A program made the translations under genes and the position numbers. A DNA stretch of 64,000 nt from Brevibacterium sp. (lineage in GTDB: Bacteria; Actinomycetota; Actinomycetes; Actinomycetales; Brevibacteriaceae): positions 218,853 through 282,852 of the forward strand of contig NZ_JAPSIB010000001.1 of NCBI RefSeq assembly GCF_031179145.1, written 5' to 3'. This document shows positions 21,255 to 30,657 of the stretch, piece after piece. Below the pieces are notes generated by a model. The model did no database searches. It saw only the letters and a list, made by a program, of their open reading frames with translations, and was not told where the DNA came from. Each line of letters starts with the position of its first letter. Within the stretch, counting starts at the first letter, position 1.

Positions 21255-21719
21255 TCAGCCGGCGGTGACGAGGTCGTCGATGACGATCTTCTTCATTCCC
21301 ATCAGAGCCTTGATCTGGCCCTCACCGGTCATCAACTCGCCGAGGTTGCGCGGCACGATCTGCCAGCTGACCCCATACCTGTCCTTGAGCCAGCCGCACT
21401 GTTCGTGCTCGGGTGAGGCCGACAGTGCCGTCCAGTAACGGTCGATCTCGGCCTGGTCGGCGCATTCCACGGTCAGGGAGATCGCCTCGTTGAAGGTGAA
21501 GACGGGACCGCCGTCGAGACAGATGAAGCGGTTGCCGTCGAGTTCGAAGACGCCGGACAGGACTTTGCCCTCCATGCCCTCGAAATGCTCGTCGAGGGAG
21601 GCGTCGGGGTACTTCTCGATCGAGACTATGCGGGAGTCGGGGAACACGGAGCAGTAGAACTCCATGGCCTCCTCGGCGCAGTCATCGAACCACAGGCAGG
21701 GGACGATCGGTGTCGGCAT
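21255..21719 (-). CDS. VOC superfamily protein (PhnB-like glyoxalase fold)
   Basis: A 154-residue protein of the PhnB-like, 3-demethylubiquinone-9 3-methyltransferase-domain subgroup of the vicinal oxygen chelate fold. The opening PCLWFDDCAEEAMEFYCSVFPDS, the LDGNRFICLDGGP strand and the C-terminal GYGVSWQIVP-like segment (RYGVSWQIVPRNL) are the family's marks. The enzyme activity is unknown. Its first codons overlap the ctaA 3' end by 38 bp on the same strand, so it is probably the last gene of the ABC-ctaA operon. Confidence 0.88.
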   Translation of the reverse strand: MPTPIVPCLWFDDCAEEAMEFYCSVFPDSRIVSIEKYPDASLDEHFEGMEGKVLSGVFELDGNRFICLDGGPVFTFNEAISLTVECADQAEIDRYWTALSASPEHEQCGWLKDRYGVSWQIVPRNLGELMTGEGQIKALMGMKKIVIDDLVTAG

Positions 21720-22596
21720 GGGTGCTCCTCGGGTACGCGCTGTCGGCGACGGCGACGCTTGCTGCGATGGTAGCCGAGAGGCCGATCATATGGAATGCCA
21801 CGAGCACGATCGGCACCCCGAGGAAGTACTGCACATAGCCGATGAGGCCCTGGCAGATCTCGACGACGAGGAGCACCTGCAGGGGCCGCACCATCGGCTG
21901 CCACTTCTTCCGCGCAGAGACCACGAGGGCAACCACGGTCGTGATCACGAGCAGCCACACCGGAAGGGCGTGGGCGCGGGTGATGAGGACGTTGTCGAGC
22001 CCATTGCGCGTCGACATCGTCGAACCCGAGTGGGGGCCGGCGCCGGTGGTGAGCACGCCGAAGAAGACGATCGCGGCAGTGAGGCCGAGGATGGTCCACC
22101 CGAGTGCCGGCAGCGGTGCGGGTGCCTTCTCCTCCGTGCGCACGCCCGTGTCGTAGGTGCGGCGGACGAAATACGCGGCGACGCCCACGGCGATCGCCGA
22201 AGGCACGAAGTGACCGGCCACGACCCACGGGTTGAGCTTCGTCCAGACGGTGATCCCGCCGACCACCGCCTGCACCGGGACGATCGCGGTGAGACCGATG
22301 TTGAGCCAGAACAGGTCCTTGCGCTCCTTCCGGTGGCGCCACAGCAGGCACAGGATGGCCACGCCGAGGAGGGCGAGGGCGACGGCGAGGAGGCGGTTGC
22401 CGAATTCGATCGCGCCGTGGATGCCCATCTCCTGGGTGGCCACGAGCGAGTCGGGTGTGCACTTCGGCCAGTCCGAGCACCCGAGGCCGGACCCGGTGAG
22501 CCGGACGATGCCGCCGGTGAAGATGATGCCGGCCTGGGCGATGAGCATCGCCCAGGCGGCGACGCGGATCTTGGTGGGGACCACTGTTCTCCTCAT
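21682..22596 (-). CDS. ctaA: Heme A synthase (COX15/CtaA family)
   Basis: A 304-residue membrane protein with about eight hydrophobic helices, converting heme O to heme A. Conserved features: GIVRLTGSGLGCSDWPKC near the N-terminus with the extracellular Cys pair, HGAIEFGNR carrying a heme-ligand His and catalytic Glu, and later histidines in AGHFVPSAI, TRAHALP and AFHMIGL. I chose the ATG at 22594-22596, which overlaps the ABC permease stop by ATGA, over an upstream in-frame ATG lying within that gene. Together with ctaB it supplies heme for aa3-type oxidase; SURF1 at 33408 serves the same enzyme. Confidence 0.94.
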   Translation of the reverse strand: MRRTVVPTKIRVAAWAMLIAQAGIIFTGGIVRLTGSGLGCSDWPKCTPDSLVATQEMGIHGAIEFGNRLLAVALALLGVAILCLLWRHRKERKDLFWLNIGLTAIVPVQAVVGGITVWTKLNPWVVAGHFVPSAIAVGVAAYFVRRTYDTGVRTEEKAPAPLPALGWTILGLTAAIVFFGVLTTGAGPHSGSTMSTRNGLDNVLITRAHALPVWLLVITTVVALVVSARKKWQPMVRPLQVLLVVEICQGLIGYVQYFLGVPIVLVAFHMIGLSATIAASVAVADSAYPRSTHADTDRPLPVVR

Positions 22597-23420
22597 TCGA
22601 ATCGGAACCACCTGCGTGCGGCCAGCGTTCCCGCCAGCGCCCACACCAGGAGGACGATGAGTGCTTTGACGTCGGTTGTGCCTGAAGCCACGGCTGCGCG
22701 CATCGCGTCACCGAGCGCTCCGGAGGGCAGGTAGGCGACCACGGTGCCCCATTCGCCCGGGTGGGCGAGCACGAGCCCGCCGGCTCCAGCCATGAGCACC
22801 CAGATGAGGTTGGCTCCGGCCAGGACCGCCTCGGCGCGCATCGTGCCCGCCATCAGCAGGCCCAGGGACAGGAGGGCGGCGGTGCCGAGGAGGGTGGTCA
22901 GGATCAGGGCGGGCACATCGATGTGCCAGTCGAAGCCGAGCACGCCCGCGATGGCGAAGGCCAGGGCGAACTGGATGAGGACCACCGCGATCACTGCGCC
23001 GAGCTTGCCGAGGATCAGTCCGGTGGTGCCCAGGGGCGTCGTCGCCAGCTGCCGCAGCACTCCGTAGCGTCGGTCGAACGCCGTCGCGATCGCCTGGCCG
23101 GTGAACGCGGTCGAGGCCAGGCACAGGCTCAGCGCCGCCGGCAGGGCGAGGGTGAGCGGGTCGGTGCCCGGCGGGATCATCTCGAGGGCCTCGAGCAGCG
23201 GGGTCCGGGCGAGGAAGACAAGCATCCCGAGCGGGAGGATGAGCGAGAGCAGGAGCTGCTCTCCGTTGCGCAGCACGGCCAGGGTCTCGAACCGAGTCTG
23301 CGCGAGCACGCGGCGCATCCGCATGTCCCGCGGTGAGCGGGCGGCGCCGGCCCCGGTCGACCCGGTCGCATTGGCGCCGGGAGCGTTCGATCCTGTCGCG
23401 CTCGTTCGGGCTCCGGTCAT
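22593..23420 (-). CDS. ABC-2 type transporter permease
   Basis: A 275-residue permease with a short Ala/Gly/Ser/Thr-rich cytosolic start and about six membrane helices, the first near LLLSLILPLGMLVFLA. The loop DRRYGVLRQLATTPLG (about 120-135) is the typical ABC-2 coupling signature. It pairs with the ATPase upstream. The homologous pair lies between ctaA and sufR in mycobacteria (Rv1457c-Rv1458c) as well. The substrate is unknown. ATG 23418-23420 overlaps the ATPase stop by four bases. Confidence 0.92.
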   Translation of the reverse strand: MTGARTSATGSNAPGANATGSTGAGAARSPRDMRMRRVLAQTRFETLAVLRNGEQLLLSLILPLGMLVFLARTPLLEALEMIPPGTDPLTLALPAALSLCLASTAFTGQAIATAFDRRYGVLRQLATTPLGTTGLILGKLGAVIAVVLIQFALAFAIAGVLGFDWHIDVPALILTTLLGTAALLSLGLLMAGTMRAEAVLAGANLIWVLMAGAGGLVLAHPGEWGTVVAYLPSGALGDAMRAAVASGTTDVKALIVLLVWALAGTLAARRWFRFE

Positions 23421-24337
23421 CGCAGCGGCCTCCCTGTGAGTTCGAAGAACACATCCGACAGCGACTGTGCCTGCATCTGGATGTCGGTGATGGACTGGCC
23501 CGCGGCGGCGATCGCCTGGCACAGGTCGGCGATCTGCGCGCTCGTCAGCGTGCCCGCGACGACGACGGAGGAATCGCCCGCCGAGGTGGGGGCGATGGCA
23601 TTCAGGGCCGTGACCAGGTCCGGGTACGGGCCCGGGGGAGCGAGGCCGATGACGAGTCGACGGTTCTCGGGCGAGGAGTTGCGCAGCTGCTCGGGAGCGC
23701 CGTGGGCGATGATGCGGCCGCGGTCGATGACGACGACCTCATCGGCGAGCTCCTCCGCCTCGGCGAGGTCATGGGTCGTGAGCACCACCGCCACCCCCTG
23801 ACCGCGCAGGTCGCGGATGAAGTCGTGGACGACTGCACGGGACTGGGGGTCGAGGCCCGCGCAGGGTTCGTCGAGGAACACGAGACGGGGCCGGCCGATC
23901 AGAGCGGCGGCCAGGGCCACCCGCTGTCGCTGACCGCCGGAGAGCCGGCGGATCGTGCGGTTGGCGAAGTCGCCGATCCCGAGGGGACCGGCCAGCTCCT
24001 CGACCGGCACCGGGTCGGGATAGAGAGAGCCGAGGTGTCCCAGGACCTGCAGGGGCTTGGAGCTCATCGGCAGTCCGCCGTCCTGGAGCATGACGCCGGT
24101 GAGCACCGAGGTGCGCTCATGGTCGCGCCAGGGGTCGAGACCGAAGATCCGGACCTCACCGGCATCCGGGGCGCGGGTGCCCACCGCCAGGGAGATCGTC
24201 GTGGACTTCCCGGCTCCGTTGGGTCCGAGCACCGCGAGGATGGAGCCGACGTCCGCCTGCAGATCGATTCCGTCGACGACCTCGTGAGCGCCATAGGAGT
24301 AGCGGAGTCTGCGAATGGAGAGGGCCGGTTGTGACAC
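23417..24337 (-). CDS. ABC transporter ATP-binding protein
   Basis: A 306-residue ATPase of the ABC-2 (DRA/CcmA-like) class: Walker A GPNGAGKS (about residues 38-45), signature LSGGQRQR (about 133-140), Walker B LVFLDEPCAGLDPQS and the H-loop TTHDLAEA. A C-terminal extension of about 90 residues follows. GTG 24335-24337 has a TAGAAT -10 on the minus strand (24344-24349) just six bases upstream, so it may be leaderless. It shares its upstream region with sufR, so regulators bound there could affect both directions. Confidence 0.92.
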   Translation of the reverse strand: MSQPALSIRRLRYSYGAHEVVDGIDLQADVGSILAVLGPNGAGKSTTISLAVGTRAPDAGEVRIFGLDPWRDHERTSVLTGVMLQDGGLPMSSKPLQVLGHLGSLYPDPVPVEELAGPLGIGDFANRTIRRLSGGQRQRVALAAALIGRPRLVFLDEPCAGLDPQSRAVVHDFIRDLRGQGVAVVLTTHDLAEAEELADEVVVIDRGRIIAHGAPEQLRNSSPENRRLVIGLAPPGPYPDLVTALNAIAPTSAGDSSVVVAGTLTSAQIADLCQAIAAAGQSITDIQMQAQSLSDVFFELTGRPLR

Positions 24338-24373
24338 GCCATCATTCTACGCGCCGTCGAAACGGGCCCGGAG

Positions 24374-24385
24374 TTAGGCTTACCT
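24374..24385. promoter_or_regulatory. Candidate DtxR/IdeR iron-box element
   Basis: TTAGGCTTACCT matches 11 of 12 bases of the right-hand part of the DtxR/IdeR box (consensus core TTAGGCTAACCT). The left arm is poor. It lies directly upstream of the presumed sufR -35 and also upstream of the divergent ABC genes, so iron could feed into either. Confidence 0.45.
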
Positions 24386-24389
24386 GGTT

Positions 24390-24437
24390 TTACGAAACAA
24401 TTTACGCAACAATATTGTTGTGTTAGTCAAGGAGGTG
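24390..24437 (+). promoter_or_regulatory. suf operon promoter with SufR operator
   Basis: TTACGA (24390-24395) and TATTGT (24413-24418), 17 bp apart, form the likely promoter. The perfect palindrome CAACAATATTGTTG at 24407-24420 fits exactly the CAAC-N6-GTTG operator described for SufR in cyanobacteria and streptomycetes, and it covers the -10. A strong ribosome-binding site AAGGAGGTG lies at 24429-24437 before the sufR ATG 24442. The arrangement implies autorepression by SufR. Confidence 0.85.
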
Positions 24438-24441
24438 GGAA

Positions 24442-25161
24442 ATGGCGACGAACGACACGGAAGACAGCCGCACGCGGCAGAAGGTCTTCCGCTCTGTGCT
24501 CGACGATGGACCCATCACCGCCTCGGCGCTGGCCAAGGGCCTTGACCTGACCCCGGCGGCGATCCGTCGCCACCTGGACGCGCTGGAGAGCGAGGACCTC
24601 GTCGAGGTCCGTGAACTCGCCGGCAAGCAGGCAGGCCGGGGTCGACCTGCCAGGCATTACGTGGTCACCCCCCGCGGGCACGGGGAGCTCAGCCGATCCT
24701 ACGACCGTCTGGCTCTCGACATCCTCCGCTTCATGCAGAGGAAGGTCGGGGAGGAGGCCATCGCCGACTTCAGCGAGGACCTGGTCGCGAAGCTCCGCGA
24801 CCGAATGGGACCGGAACTCGACCGCCGGGGAGGCACCACCGTGGCCTCCCGGTCCCGGGCCCTGGCTGCGGCACTGACGCGGGAGGGGTACGCCGCCTCG
24901 GCGACGCCGGTGGCAGCCGGAACCCCGCTCGAGGCGATGCAGCTGTGCCAAGGGCACTGCCCGATCCAAGCGGTCGCCGCCGAGTTCCCCGAGATCTGCG
25001 AAGCAGAGCTCGCGATGTTCTCGGAGTACCTGGGAGTCGACGTCCGTCGTCTGTCATCCCTGGCGCACGGAGACCACGTCTGCACCACCCATATTCCGAC
25101 TTCGGAACTCACCCGTCCCCTAATCCACAGCAACGATCGACCTCAAGGAGGTTCACGATGA
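24442..25161 (+). CDS. sufR: SufR, Fe-S cluster-sensing repressor of the suf operon
   Basis: A 239-residue winged-helix regulator. The N-terminal HTH ([25 protein letters not shown], residues 25-49) binds DNA. The C-terminal half carries four cysteines at 169, 173, 186 and 214, spaced C-X3-C-X12-C-X27-C, which is the mycobacterial SufR pattern for a 4Fe-4S cluster. With the cluster bound it should repress the operon; loss of the cluster under iron or oxidative stress would release it. Its operator lies just upstream. The stop overlaps the sufB ATG (ATGA at 25158-25161), so the regulator and scaffold are translated together. Confidence 0.95.
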   Translation: MATNDTEDSRTRQKVFRSVLDDGPITASALAKGLDLTPAAIRRHLDALESEDLVEVRELAGKQAGRGRPARHYVVTPRGHGELSRSYDRLALDILRFMQRKVGEEAIADFSEDLVAKLRDRMGPELDRRGGTTVASRSRALAAALTREGYAASATPVAAGTPLEAMQLCQGHCPIQAVAAEFPEICEAELAMFSEYLGVDVRRLSSLAHGDHVCTTHIPTSELTRPLIHSNDRPQGGSR

Positions 25162-26588
25162 CTGACACCAGTAATCCGATCATCGAGGCGAACCCCGAGC
25201 TCAAAGACCTCGGACAGTACGCTTACGGTTGGCACGACAAGAACGACGCGGGCGAGCTTGCCGTCCGAGGTCTGTCCGAAGATGTGGTGCGCAACATCTC
25301 GGCCCTCAAGGAAGAGCCGGACTGGATGCTGCAGCGCCGCCTCAAGGCTCTCAAGCTCTTCGAGAAGAAGCCGATGCCCAGCTGGGGCGCGGATCTGACC
25401 GGCATCAACTTCGACGACATCAAGTACTTCGTGCGGTCGACCGAGGGTCAGGCCACCTCCTGGGAGGATCTGCCCGAGGACATCAAGAACACCTACGACC
25501 GCCTCGGGATCCCCGAAGCGGAGAAGCAGCGACTCGTCGCCGGCGTCGCCGCGCAGTACGAGTCCGAGGTCGTCTACCACAAGATCAACGAGGAGCTGGA
25601 GAAGCAGGGCGTCATCTTCCTCGACACCGACACCGGCCTCAAGGAGCACCCGGAGATCTTCGAAGAGTACTTCGGCTCCGTCATCCCCTCCGGTGACAAC
25701 AAGTTCTCGGCCCTCAACACTGCGGTGTGGTCGGGCGGCTCGTTCATCTACGTCCCCAAGGGCGTTCACGTCGAGATCCCGCTGCAGGCCTACTTCCGCA
25801 TCAACACCGAGAACATGGGTCAGTTCGAGCGGACGCTGATCATCGCCGACGAGGGCTCCTACATCCACTACGTGGAGGGCTGCACCGCCCCGATCTACAA
25901 GACGGATTCGCTGCACTCGGCGGTCGTGGAGATCATCGCGAAGAAGGACGCCCGCGTCCGCTACACGACCATCCAGAACTGGTCGAACAACGTCTACAAC
26001 CTCGTCACCAAGCGCGCGATCGCCGAAGAGGGCGCGACCATGGAATGGGTCGACGGCAACATCGGCTCCAAGGTCACGATGAAGTACCCGGCCATCTGGC
26101 TGACCGGTGAGCACGCCAAGGGCGAGACCCTGTCGGTGGCGTTCGCCGGTGAGGGCCAGCACCAGGACACCGGTGCCAAGATGGTTCACGCCGCCCCGCA
26201 CACGCAGTCCTCGATCGTGTCGAAGTCGGTCGCCCGCGGCGGCGGGCGGGCCGGTTACCGCGGCCTCGTCCACGTCCACCCGGGAGCCGAGGGCTCGTCG
26301 AACAACGTCCTCTGCGACGCGCTGCTCGTCGACAACATCTCGCGCTCCGACACCTACCCCTACATCGACATCCGTGAGGACGATGTGACGCTGGGCCACG
26401 AGGCCACCGTGTCGAAGGTGAGTGAGGATCAGCTGTTCTACCTCATGAGCCGCGGCCTCGAAGAGACCGAGGCGATGGCGATGATCGTGCGCGGTTTCGT
26501 CGAGCCGATCGCCCGCGAACTGCCGATGGAATACGCCCTCGAACTCAACCGCCTCATCGAACTGCAGATGGAAGGGGCCGTGGGCTGA
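25158..26588 (+). CDS. sufB: SufB, Fe-S cluster assembly scaffold
   Basis: A 476-residue SufB, part of the SufBC2D scaffold on which new Fe-S clusters are built. The family core is clear: [47 protein letters not shown] with the conserved Cys, and the C-terminal [44 protein letters not shown] 25158 has AAGGAGG just upstream inside the sufR 3' end. No intein is present, unlike the M. tuberculosis SufB. Its initiation region strongly resembles that of sufD. Confidence 0.97.
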   Translation: MTDTSNPIIEANPELKDLGQYAYGWHDKNDAGELAVRGLSEDVVRNISALKEEPDWMLQRRLKALKLFEKKPMPSWGADLTGINFDDIKYFVRSTEGQATSWEDLPEDIKNTYDRLGIPEAEKQRLVAGVAAQYESEVVYHKINEELEKQGVIFLDTDTGLKEHPEIFEEYFGSVIPSGDNKFSALNTAVWSGGSFIYVPKGVHVEIPLQAYFRINTENMGQFERTLIIADEGSYIHYVEGCTAPIYKTDSLHSAVVEIIAKKDARVRYTTIQNWSNNVYNLVTKRAIAEEGATMEWVDGNIGSKVTMKYPAIWLTGEHAKGETLSVAFAGEGQHQDTGAKMVHAAPHTQSSIVSKSVARGGGRAGYRGLVHVHPGAEGSSNNVLCDALLVDNISRSDTYPYIDIREDDVTLGHEATVSKVSEDQLFYLMSRGLEETEAMAMIVRGFVEPIARELPMEYALELNRLIELQMEGAVG

Positions 26589-26617
26589 TCCGGCCTACGA
26601 CCCGACAAGGAGCTTAA

Positions 26618-27793
26618 GTGACTGACACCACCAATCCGCTGGGCCTCGACGAGCACTCTCATGGCTCTGGGGTTCAGGTACCCGATTCCAAGCGCGACGC
26701 CCGCACCCGCAGCTTCGACGTCGCCGACTTCCCCGTCCCCACCGGACGTGAGGAGGAATGGCGCTTCTCGCCGGTCCGCCGACTCGCCGACTACTTCGCC
26801 GACGCCGATTCCACCGGACGTCTGAGCGTCAGCGGCGACCTGCCCGCCGGCCTCAACGTCGAGGAGATCAGCCTGTCCGCCGCCCAGGAGCTGGGCATCC
26901 TCGAACCCGAGGACCGGGCCGCGGTCGTCGCCGCCAACCGCGCGAAGACCGTCACCCACTACTCGGTTCCCGCCGAGACCGAGGTCGAAGGCGCCGCCAT
27001 CATCCACGCCGACGGCACCGGCAACGACCTGGTCCACGGTCACACCGTGATCTCGGTCGGGGCCAACTCGAAGGTCACCATCGTCGTCGAGCACGAGGGG
27101 CTGGCCCGGTACTCCGAGCTGGTCTCGCTGGTCGTCGGGGACGGCGCCGATGTCACCTTCGTGTCGTTGCAGCTGTGGGACGACGAGTCCCAGCACCTGG
27201 GCCAGCACGACGCGATCGTGGGCAAGGACGCGAAGCTCAAGCACATCGTCATCAGCCTCGGCGGTGACATCGTGCGCCTGAACGCGAACGTCCGCTACTC
27301 CGCGAACGGGGGAGAGGCCGAACTGCTCGGACTCTACTTCGCCGACGCCGGGCAGCACCTCGAACACCGCACCTACATCGACCACAACTCCGCGAAGGCC
27401 ACCTCGAACGTCATGTACAAGGGCGCTCTGCAGGGCAAGGACGCGCGCAGCGTGTGGATCGGCGATGTGCTCATCCGCCCCGAGGCCCTGGGAATCGACA
27501 CCTACGAGCTCAACCGCAACCTCATCCTCACCGATGGGGCGCGCGCGGATTCGGTGCCCAACCTCGAGATCGAAACCGGTGACATCGCCGGCGCCGGACA
27601 CGCCTCCTCGACGGGGCGCTTCGACGAAGAGCACCTGTTCTACCTGATGAGCCGCGGCATCCCCGAGGACGTCGCCAGGCAGCTGGTGGTGCGCGGGTTC
27701 TTCAACGAAGTCATCCAGAAGATCCAGGTCCCGGAGATCGAGACGACCCTCAACGACCGGATCGAGGACGAGCTCTCGCGGAGCGTTCTGTGA
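26618..27793 (+). CDS. sufD: SufD, Fe-S cluster assembly protein
   Basis: A 391-residue paralogue of SufB that completes the SufBC2D complex. The conserved C-terminal part is present ([61 protein letters not shown]). GTG 26618 follows AAGGAG (26607-26612). The stop overlaps the GTG of the Rieske gene. Confidence 0.96.
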   Translation: MTDTTNPLGLDEHSHGSGVQVPDSKRDARTRSFDVADFPVPTGREEEWRFSPVRRLADYFADADSTGRLSVSGDLPAGLNVEEISLSAAQELGILEPEDRAAVVAANRAKTVTHYSVPAETEVEGAAIIHADGTGNDLVHGHTVISVGANSKVTIVVEHEGLARYSELVSLVVGDGADVTFVSLQLWDDESQHLGQHDAIVGKDAKLKHIVISLGGDIVRLNANVRYSANGGEAELLGLYFADAGQHLEHRTYIDHNSAKATSNVMYKGALQGKDARSVWIGDVLIRPEALGIDTYELNRNLILTDGARADSVPNLEIETGDIAGAGHASSTGRFDEEHLFYLMSRGIPEDVARQLVVRGFFNEVIQKIQVPEIETTLNDRIEDELSRSVL

Positions 27794-28113
27794 CCATGAT
27801 CGACGTGGCGGCCAGCGCTGACGTCGCAGCCGGGGGCACGCTGCGGATCGAAGTGGACAACCACGAGATCTGCATCGCCCGCGACTCCGACGGAACCGTC
27901 CATGCCATCGACGATCTGTGCACGCACGGCGAGGTGTCGCTGGCCGAGGGTGAAGTGGAGGGGTGCGCCATCGAATGCTGGCTGCATGGCTCCCAGTTCG
28001 ACCTCAGCTCCGGCCGGCCGCTGAGCCCTCCGGCCTTCGAACCGGTCTCGGTCTACGCGTGCAAGGAAATCGCGGGCCGCATCCTTCTCGACCCGAGCAC
28101 CGTGCTCAACTGA
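27790..28113 (+). CDS. Rieske-type [2Fe-2S] ferredoxin in the suf operon
   Basis: A 107-residue Rieske ferredoxin. The two cluster-binding motifs are CTH (in DDLCTHGEVSL, about residues 42-50) and CWLH (about 61-64, ECWLHGSQFD), together the C-X-H and C-X2-H pattern. Proteins of this kind lie between sufD and sufC in several actinobacteria and may deliver electrons for cluster assembly or repair, but that role is inferred from position. GTG 27790 overlaps the sufD stop by four bases. A 59-bp gap separates it from sufC. Confidence 0.93.
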   Translation: MTMIDVAASADVAAGGTLRIEVDNHEICIARDSDGTVHAIDDLCTHGEVSLAEGEVEGCAIECWLHGSQFDLSSGRPLSPPAFEPVSVYACKEIAGRILLDPSTVLN

Positions 28114-28172
28114 GCTGCATGCTCAACTGACCTCAGTCTCGACTGACTACGAAACTACAGCTAAGGATCATC

Positions 28173-28931
28173 ATGTCCACACTGACAATCACCGATCTGC
28201 ACGTCAGCGTCAACACCGACGCCGGTGCGAAGCCGATCCTCAACGGGATCAACCTGGAGCTCAACTCCAACGAGACCCACGCCATCATGGGCCCCAACGG
28301 CTCCGGCAAGTCGACCCTGGCCTACGCCCTGGCCGGTCACCCGAAGTACGAAGTCACCAGCGGGTCCGTCACCCTCGACGGTGAGGACGTGCTCGAGATG
28401 AGCGTCGACGAGCGGGCCAAGGCTGGTCTGTTCCTGGCCATGCAGTACCCGGTCGAGGTTCCCGGCGTGACCGTGACGAACTTCCTCCGCTCGGCCAAGA
28501 CCGCGATCGACGGCGAGGCTCCGAAGCTGCGCAACTGGACCAAGGACCTCAAGTCCGCGATGGAGAACCTCCGCGTGGACCCCGAGTTCGCCTCGCGCAA
28601 CGTCAACGAGGGATTCTCCGGCGGCGAGAAGAAGCGCCACGAGATCCTCCAGATGGAGATGCTCAGCCCCAAGTTCGCCGTCCTCGACGAGACGGACTCC
28701 GGCCTCGACGTCGATGCCCTGCGCATCGTGTCCGAGGGCGTCAACCGGGCCAAGGACGCCACCGACGTCGGCATCCTCCTCATCACCCACTACACGCGCA
28801 TCCTGCGCTACATCAAGCCCGACCACGTGCACGTGATCATCAAGGGCAAGGTCGTCGAAGAGGGCGGACCGGAACTGGCCGATCGTCTCGAGGCCGAAGG
28901 CTACGACCGGTTCCTGCAAGCCGCGGTCTGA
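28173..28931 (+). CDS. sufC: SufC, Fe-S assembly ATPase
   Basis: A 252-residue cytosolic ABC-type ATPase that drives the SufBC2D scaffold. Walker A GPNGSGKS is at about residues 37-44, the Suf-specific signature FSGGEKKR at about 149-156, Walker B FAVLDETDSGLDVDAL (about 169) and the H-loop LITHYTRIL. AAGGATCATC lies before ATG 28173. The stop overlaps the sufS start as TGATG. Confidence 0.97.
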   Translation: MSTLTITDLHVSVNTDAGAKPILNGINLELNSNETHAIMGPNGSGKSTLAYALAGHPKYEVTSGSVTLDGEDVLEMSVDERAKAGLFLAMQYPVEVPGVTVTNFLRSAKTAIDGEAPKLRNWTKDLKSAMENLRVDPEFASRNVNEGFSGGEKKRHEILQMEMLSPKFAVLDETDSGLDVDALRIVSEGVNRAKDATDVGILLITHYTRILRYIKPDHVHVIIKGKVVEEGGPELADRLEAEGYDRFLQAAV

Positions 28932-30193
28932 TGTTCGCCAGACTTCGCAACGACTTCCCGATCCTGGACTCCAGGATCGGGGAGTCGCCTCTGAGCTACC
29001 TGGACTCGGGAGCGACGTCGCAGAAGCCGCAGTGTGTCATCGACACATTCACGGAGTACTACTCCCAGCGGAACGCGGCCGTGCACCGCGGTGCCCATTC
29101 GCTGGCCGTGATGGCCACCGACGCGTTCGAGGCCGGGCGTGAGGCAGTGGCGGACCTCGTCGGAGGTGCGCCGGAACAGGTGTGCTGGACGAAGAACGCC
29201 ACCGAGGCGCTCAACATCGTGGCGCTTGGCTTCGACCGGGCCGGCCGCGGCTTCGGCGGGCCGGAGGCCGGGCGATTCGCTCTCGGTCCCGGTGATTCGA
29301 TCGTCGTCACCGAGATGGAGCACCACGCGAATCTCGTGCCCTGGCAGCAGCTGGCCCAGGCGACCGGGGCCGAGCTGCGCTGGCTGCCGGTCACCGATGG
29401 CGGCGAGCTCGATCTCACGGAGCTGAACTCGATCGTCGACTCCACGACGAAGGTGCTCGCCTTCACCCATGTGTCGAACGTGCTCGGGACGATCAACCCG
29501 GTCGAGACCCTGGTCGCCCGGGCCCGTGAGGTCGGCGCCTTCGTCGTCCTCGACGCCTGCCAGTCGGTGCCGCACATGCCGGTGGACTTCCCGGCACTCG
29601 ACGTCGACTTCGCCGCGTTCTCCGCACATAAGGCGCTCGGCCCGACCGGCCTCGGCGTGCTGTGGGGCAAGACCGAGCTGCTCAACGCTCTGCCCCCGGT
29701 GCTCACCGGGGGATCCATGATCACCACGGTGAGCATGGAGGAGTCGGCGTTCATGCCGGCTCCGCAGCGGTTCGAGGCCGGCACCCAGCCCGTCGCGGAG
29801 GTGGCCGCGTTCGCCACCGCACTCGGATACCTCGCCGAGGTGGGTCTGGACAACGTCCTCGACCACGAACGGGAGCTCGTGCGGATCCTGCTCGACGGAA
29901 TCGCCGAGATCCCCGGCATCCGCGTCCTCGGCAGCGCCGAGAACCGGATCGGGTCCGTGGCCTTCGACGTCGAGGGCGTCCACGCCCATGACGTCGGCCA
30001 GTACCTCGACTCCCAGGGCGTGGCCGTGCGGGTCGGACACCACTGCGCCCAGCCCCTGCACCGCCGCTTCGGGGTCACTGCCTCGACGCGGGCGAGCACG
30101 TACCTGTACAACGACGTCGAGGACTGCCGGCGGTTCCTGTCCGCCCTGGCCGAGGTCCGCCCGTTCTTCGGCGTCGGGGAGGTCACCGCATGA
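28931..30193 (+). CDS. sufS: SufS, cysteine desulfurase
   Basis: A 420-residue pyridoxal-phosphate enzyme that takes sulfur from cysteine. The PLP lysine is in FSAHKALGPTGLGVL (about residue 235), and the persulfide-forming cysteine is in VRVGHHCAQPLHRRFG (about residue 372). The latter context is typical of the SufU-dependent class, and sufU is the next gene. It overlaps both neighbours by one and four bases. Confidence 0.97.
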   Translation: MFARLRNDFPILDSRIGESPLSYLDSGATSQKPQCVIDTFTEYYSQRNAAVHRGAHSLAVMATDAFEAGREAVADLVGGAPEQVCWTKNATEALNIVALGFDRAGRGFGGPEAGRFALGPGDSIVVTEMEHHANLVPWQQLAQATGAELRWLPVTDGGELDLTELNSIVDSTTKVLAFTHVSNVLGTINPVETLVARAREVGAFVVLDACQSVPHMPVDFPALDVDFAAFSAHKALGPTGLGVLWGKTELLNALPPVLTGGSMITTVSMEESAFMPAPQRFEAGTQPVAEVAAFATALGYLAEVGLDNVLDHERELVRILLDGIAEIPGIRVLGSAENRIGSVAFDVEGVHAHDVGQYLDSQGVAVRVGHHCAQPLHRRFGVTASTRASTYLYNDVEDCRRFLSALAEVRPFFGVGEVTA

Positions 30194-30657
30194 GCACTCA
30201 GATGCAGCAGCTCTACCAGCAGGTCATCCTCGATCACTCGCGGTCGCGGATCGGCAACAGTGCGCTGCGCCGCGATGCGGCGGACGGCCCCCACGGCTAT
30301 TCGCACCAGGTCAACCCCACCTGCGGTGATGAGATCGAGCTCGAGACGGAGCTCGGTTCCGACGGGCTGATCGTGCGGTGGACGGGTGACGGCTGTTCGA
30401 TCTCGATGGCGTCGGCCTCCGTGCTCTCGGAGCTGGCAGCCGAGTCGACGCCGGAGCAGATGCTCGAGATCGAGGCGAAGTTCCACGAGCTCATGCACTC
30501 ACGTGGCACCATGGAACCGGATGAGGAAGCACTCGGTGACGCCGCCGCGTTCACGGGAGTGTCGAAGTTCCCGGCCAGAATCAAATGCGCTCTGCTGGCC
30601 TGGATGGCGTTCAAGGATGCCCTGGGCCAAGCGCAATCGTCCCTTGAGGAGAAGTAA
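30190..30657 (+). CDS. sufU: SufU, zinc-dependent sulfurtransferase
   Basis: A 155-residue SufU that accepts the persulfide from SufS and passes sulfur to the SufB scaffold. Its three conserved cysteines are visible in NPTCGDEIE, GDGCSISMAS and ARIKCALLAW; with an Asp they hold a Zn2+ ion in characterised homologues. The about 18-residue insertion that separates SufU from IscU is present in the middle part. It overlaps sufS by four bases and the next gene by one. Confidence 0.95.
   Translation: MSTQMQQLYQQVILDHSRSRIGNSALRRDAADGPHGYSHQVNPTCGDEIELETELGSDGLIVRWTGDGCSISMASASVLSELAAESTPEQMLEIEAKFHELMHSRGTMEPDEEALGDAAAFTGVSKFPARIKCALLAWMAFKDALGQAQSSLEEK

Noticed and set aside
21664..22734. A 356-codon plus-strand frame opposite ctaA
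   Set aside because: It is antisense to a clear heme A synthase with membrane helices; the product is rich in His, Asp, Glu and Arg without motifs.
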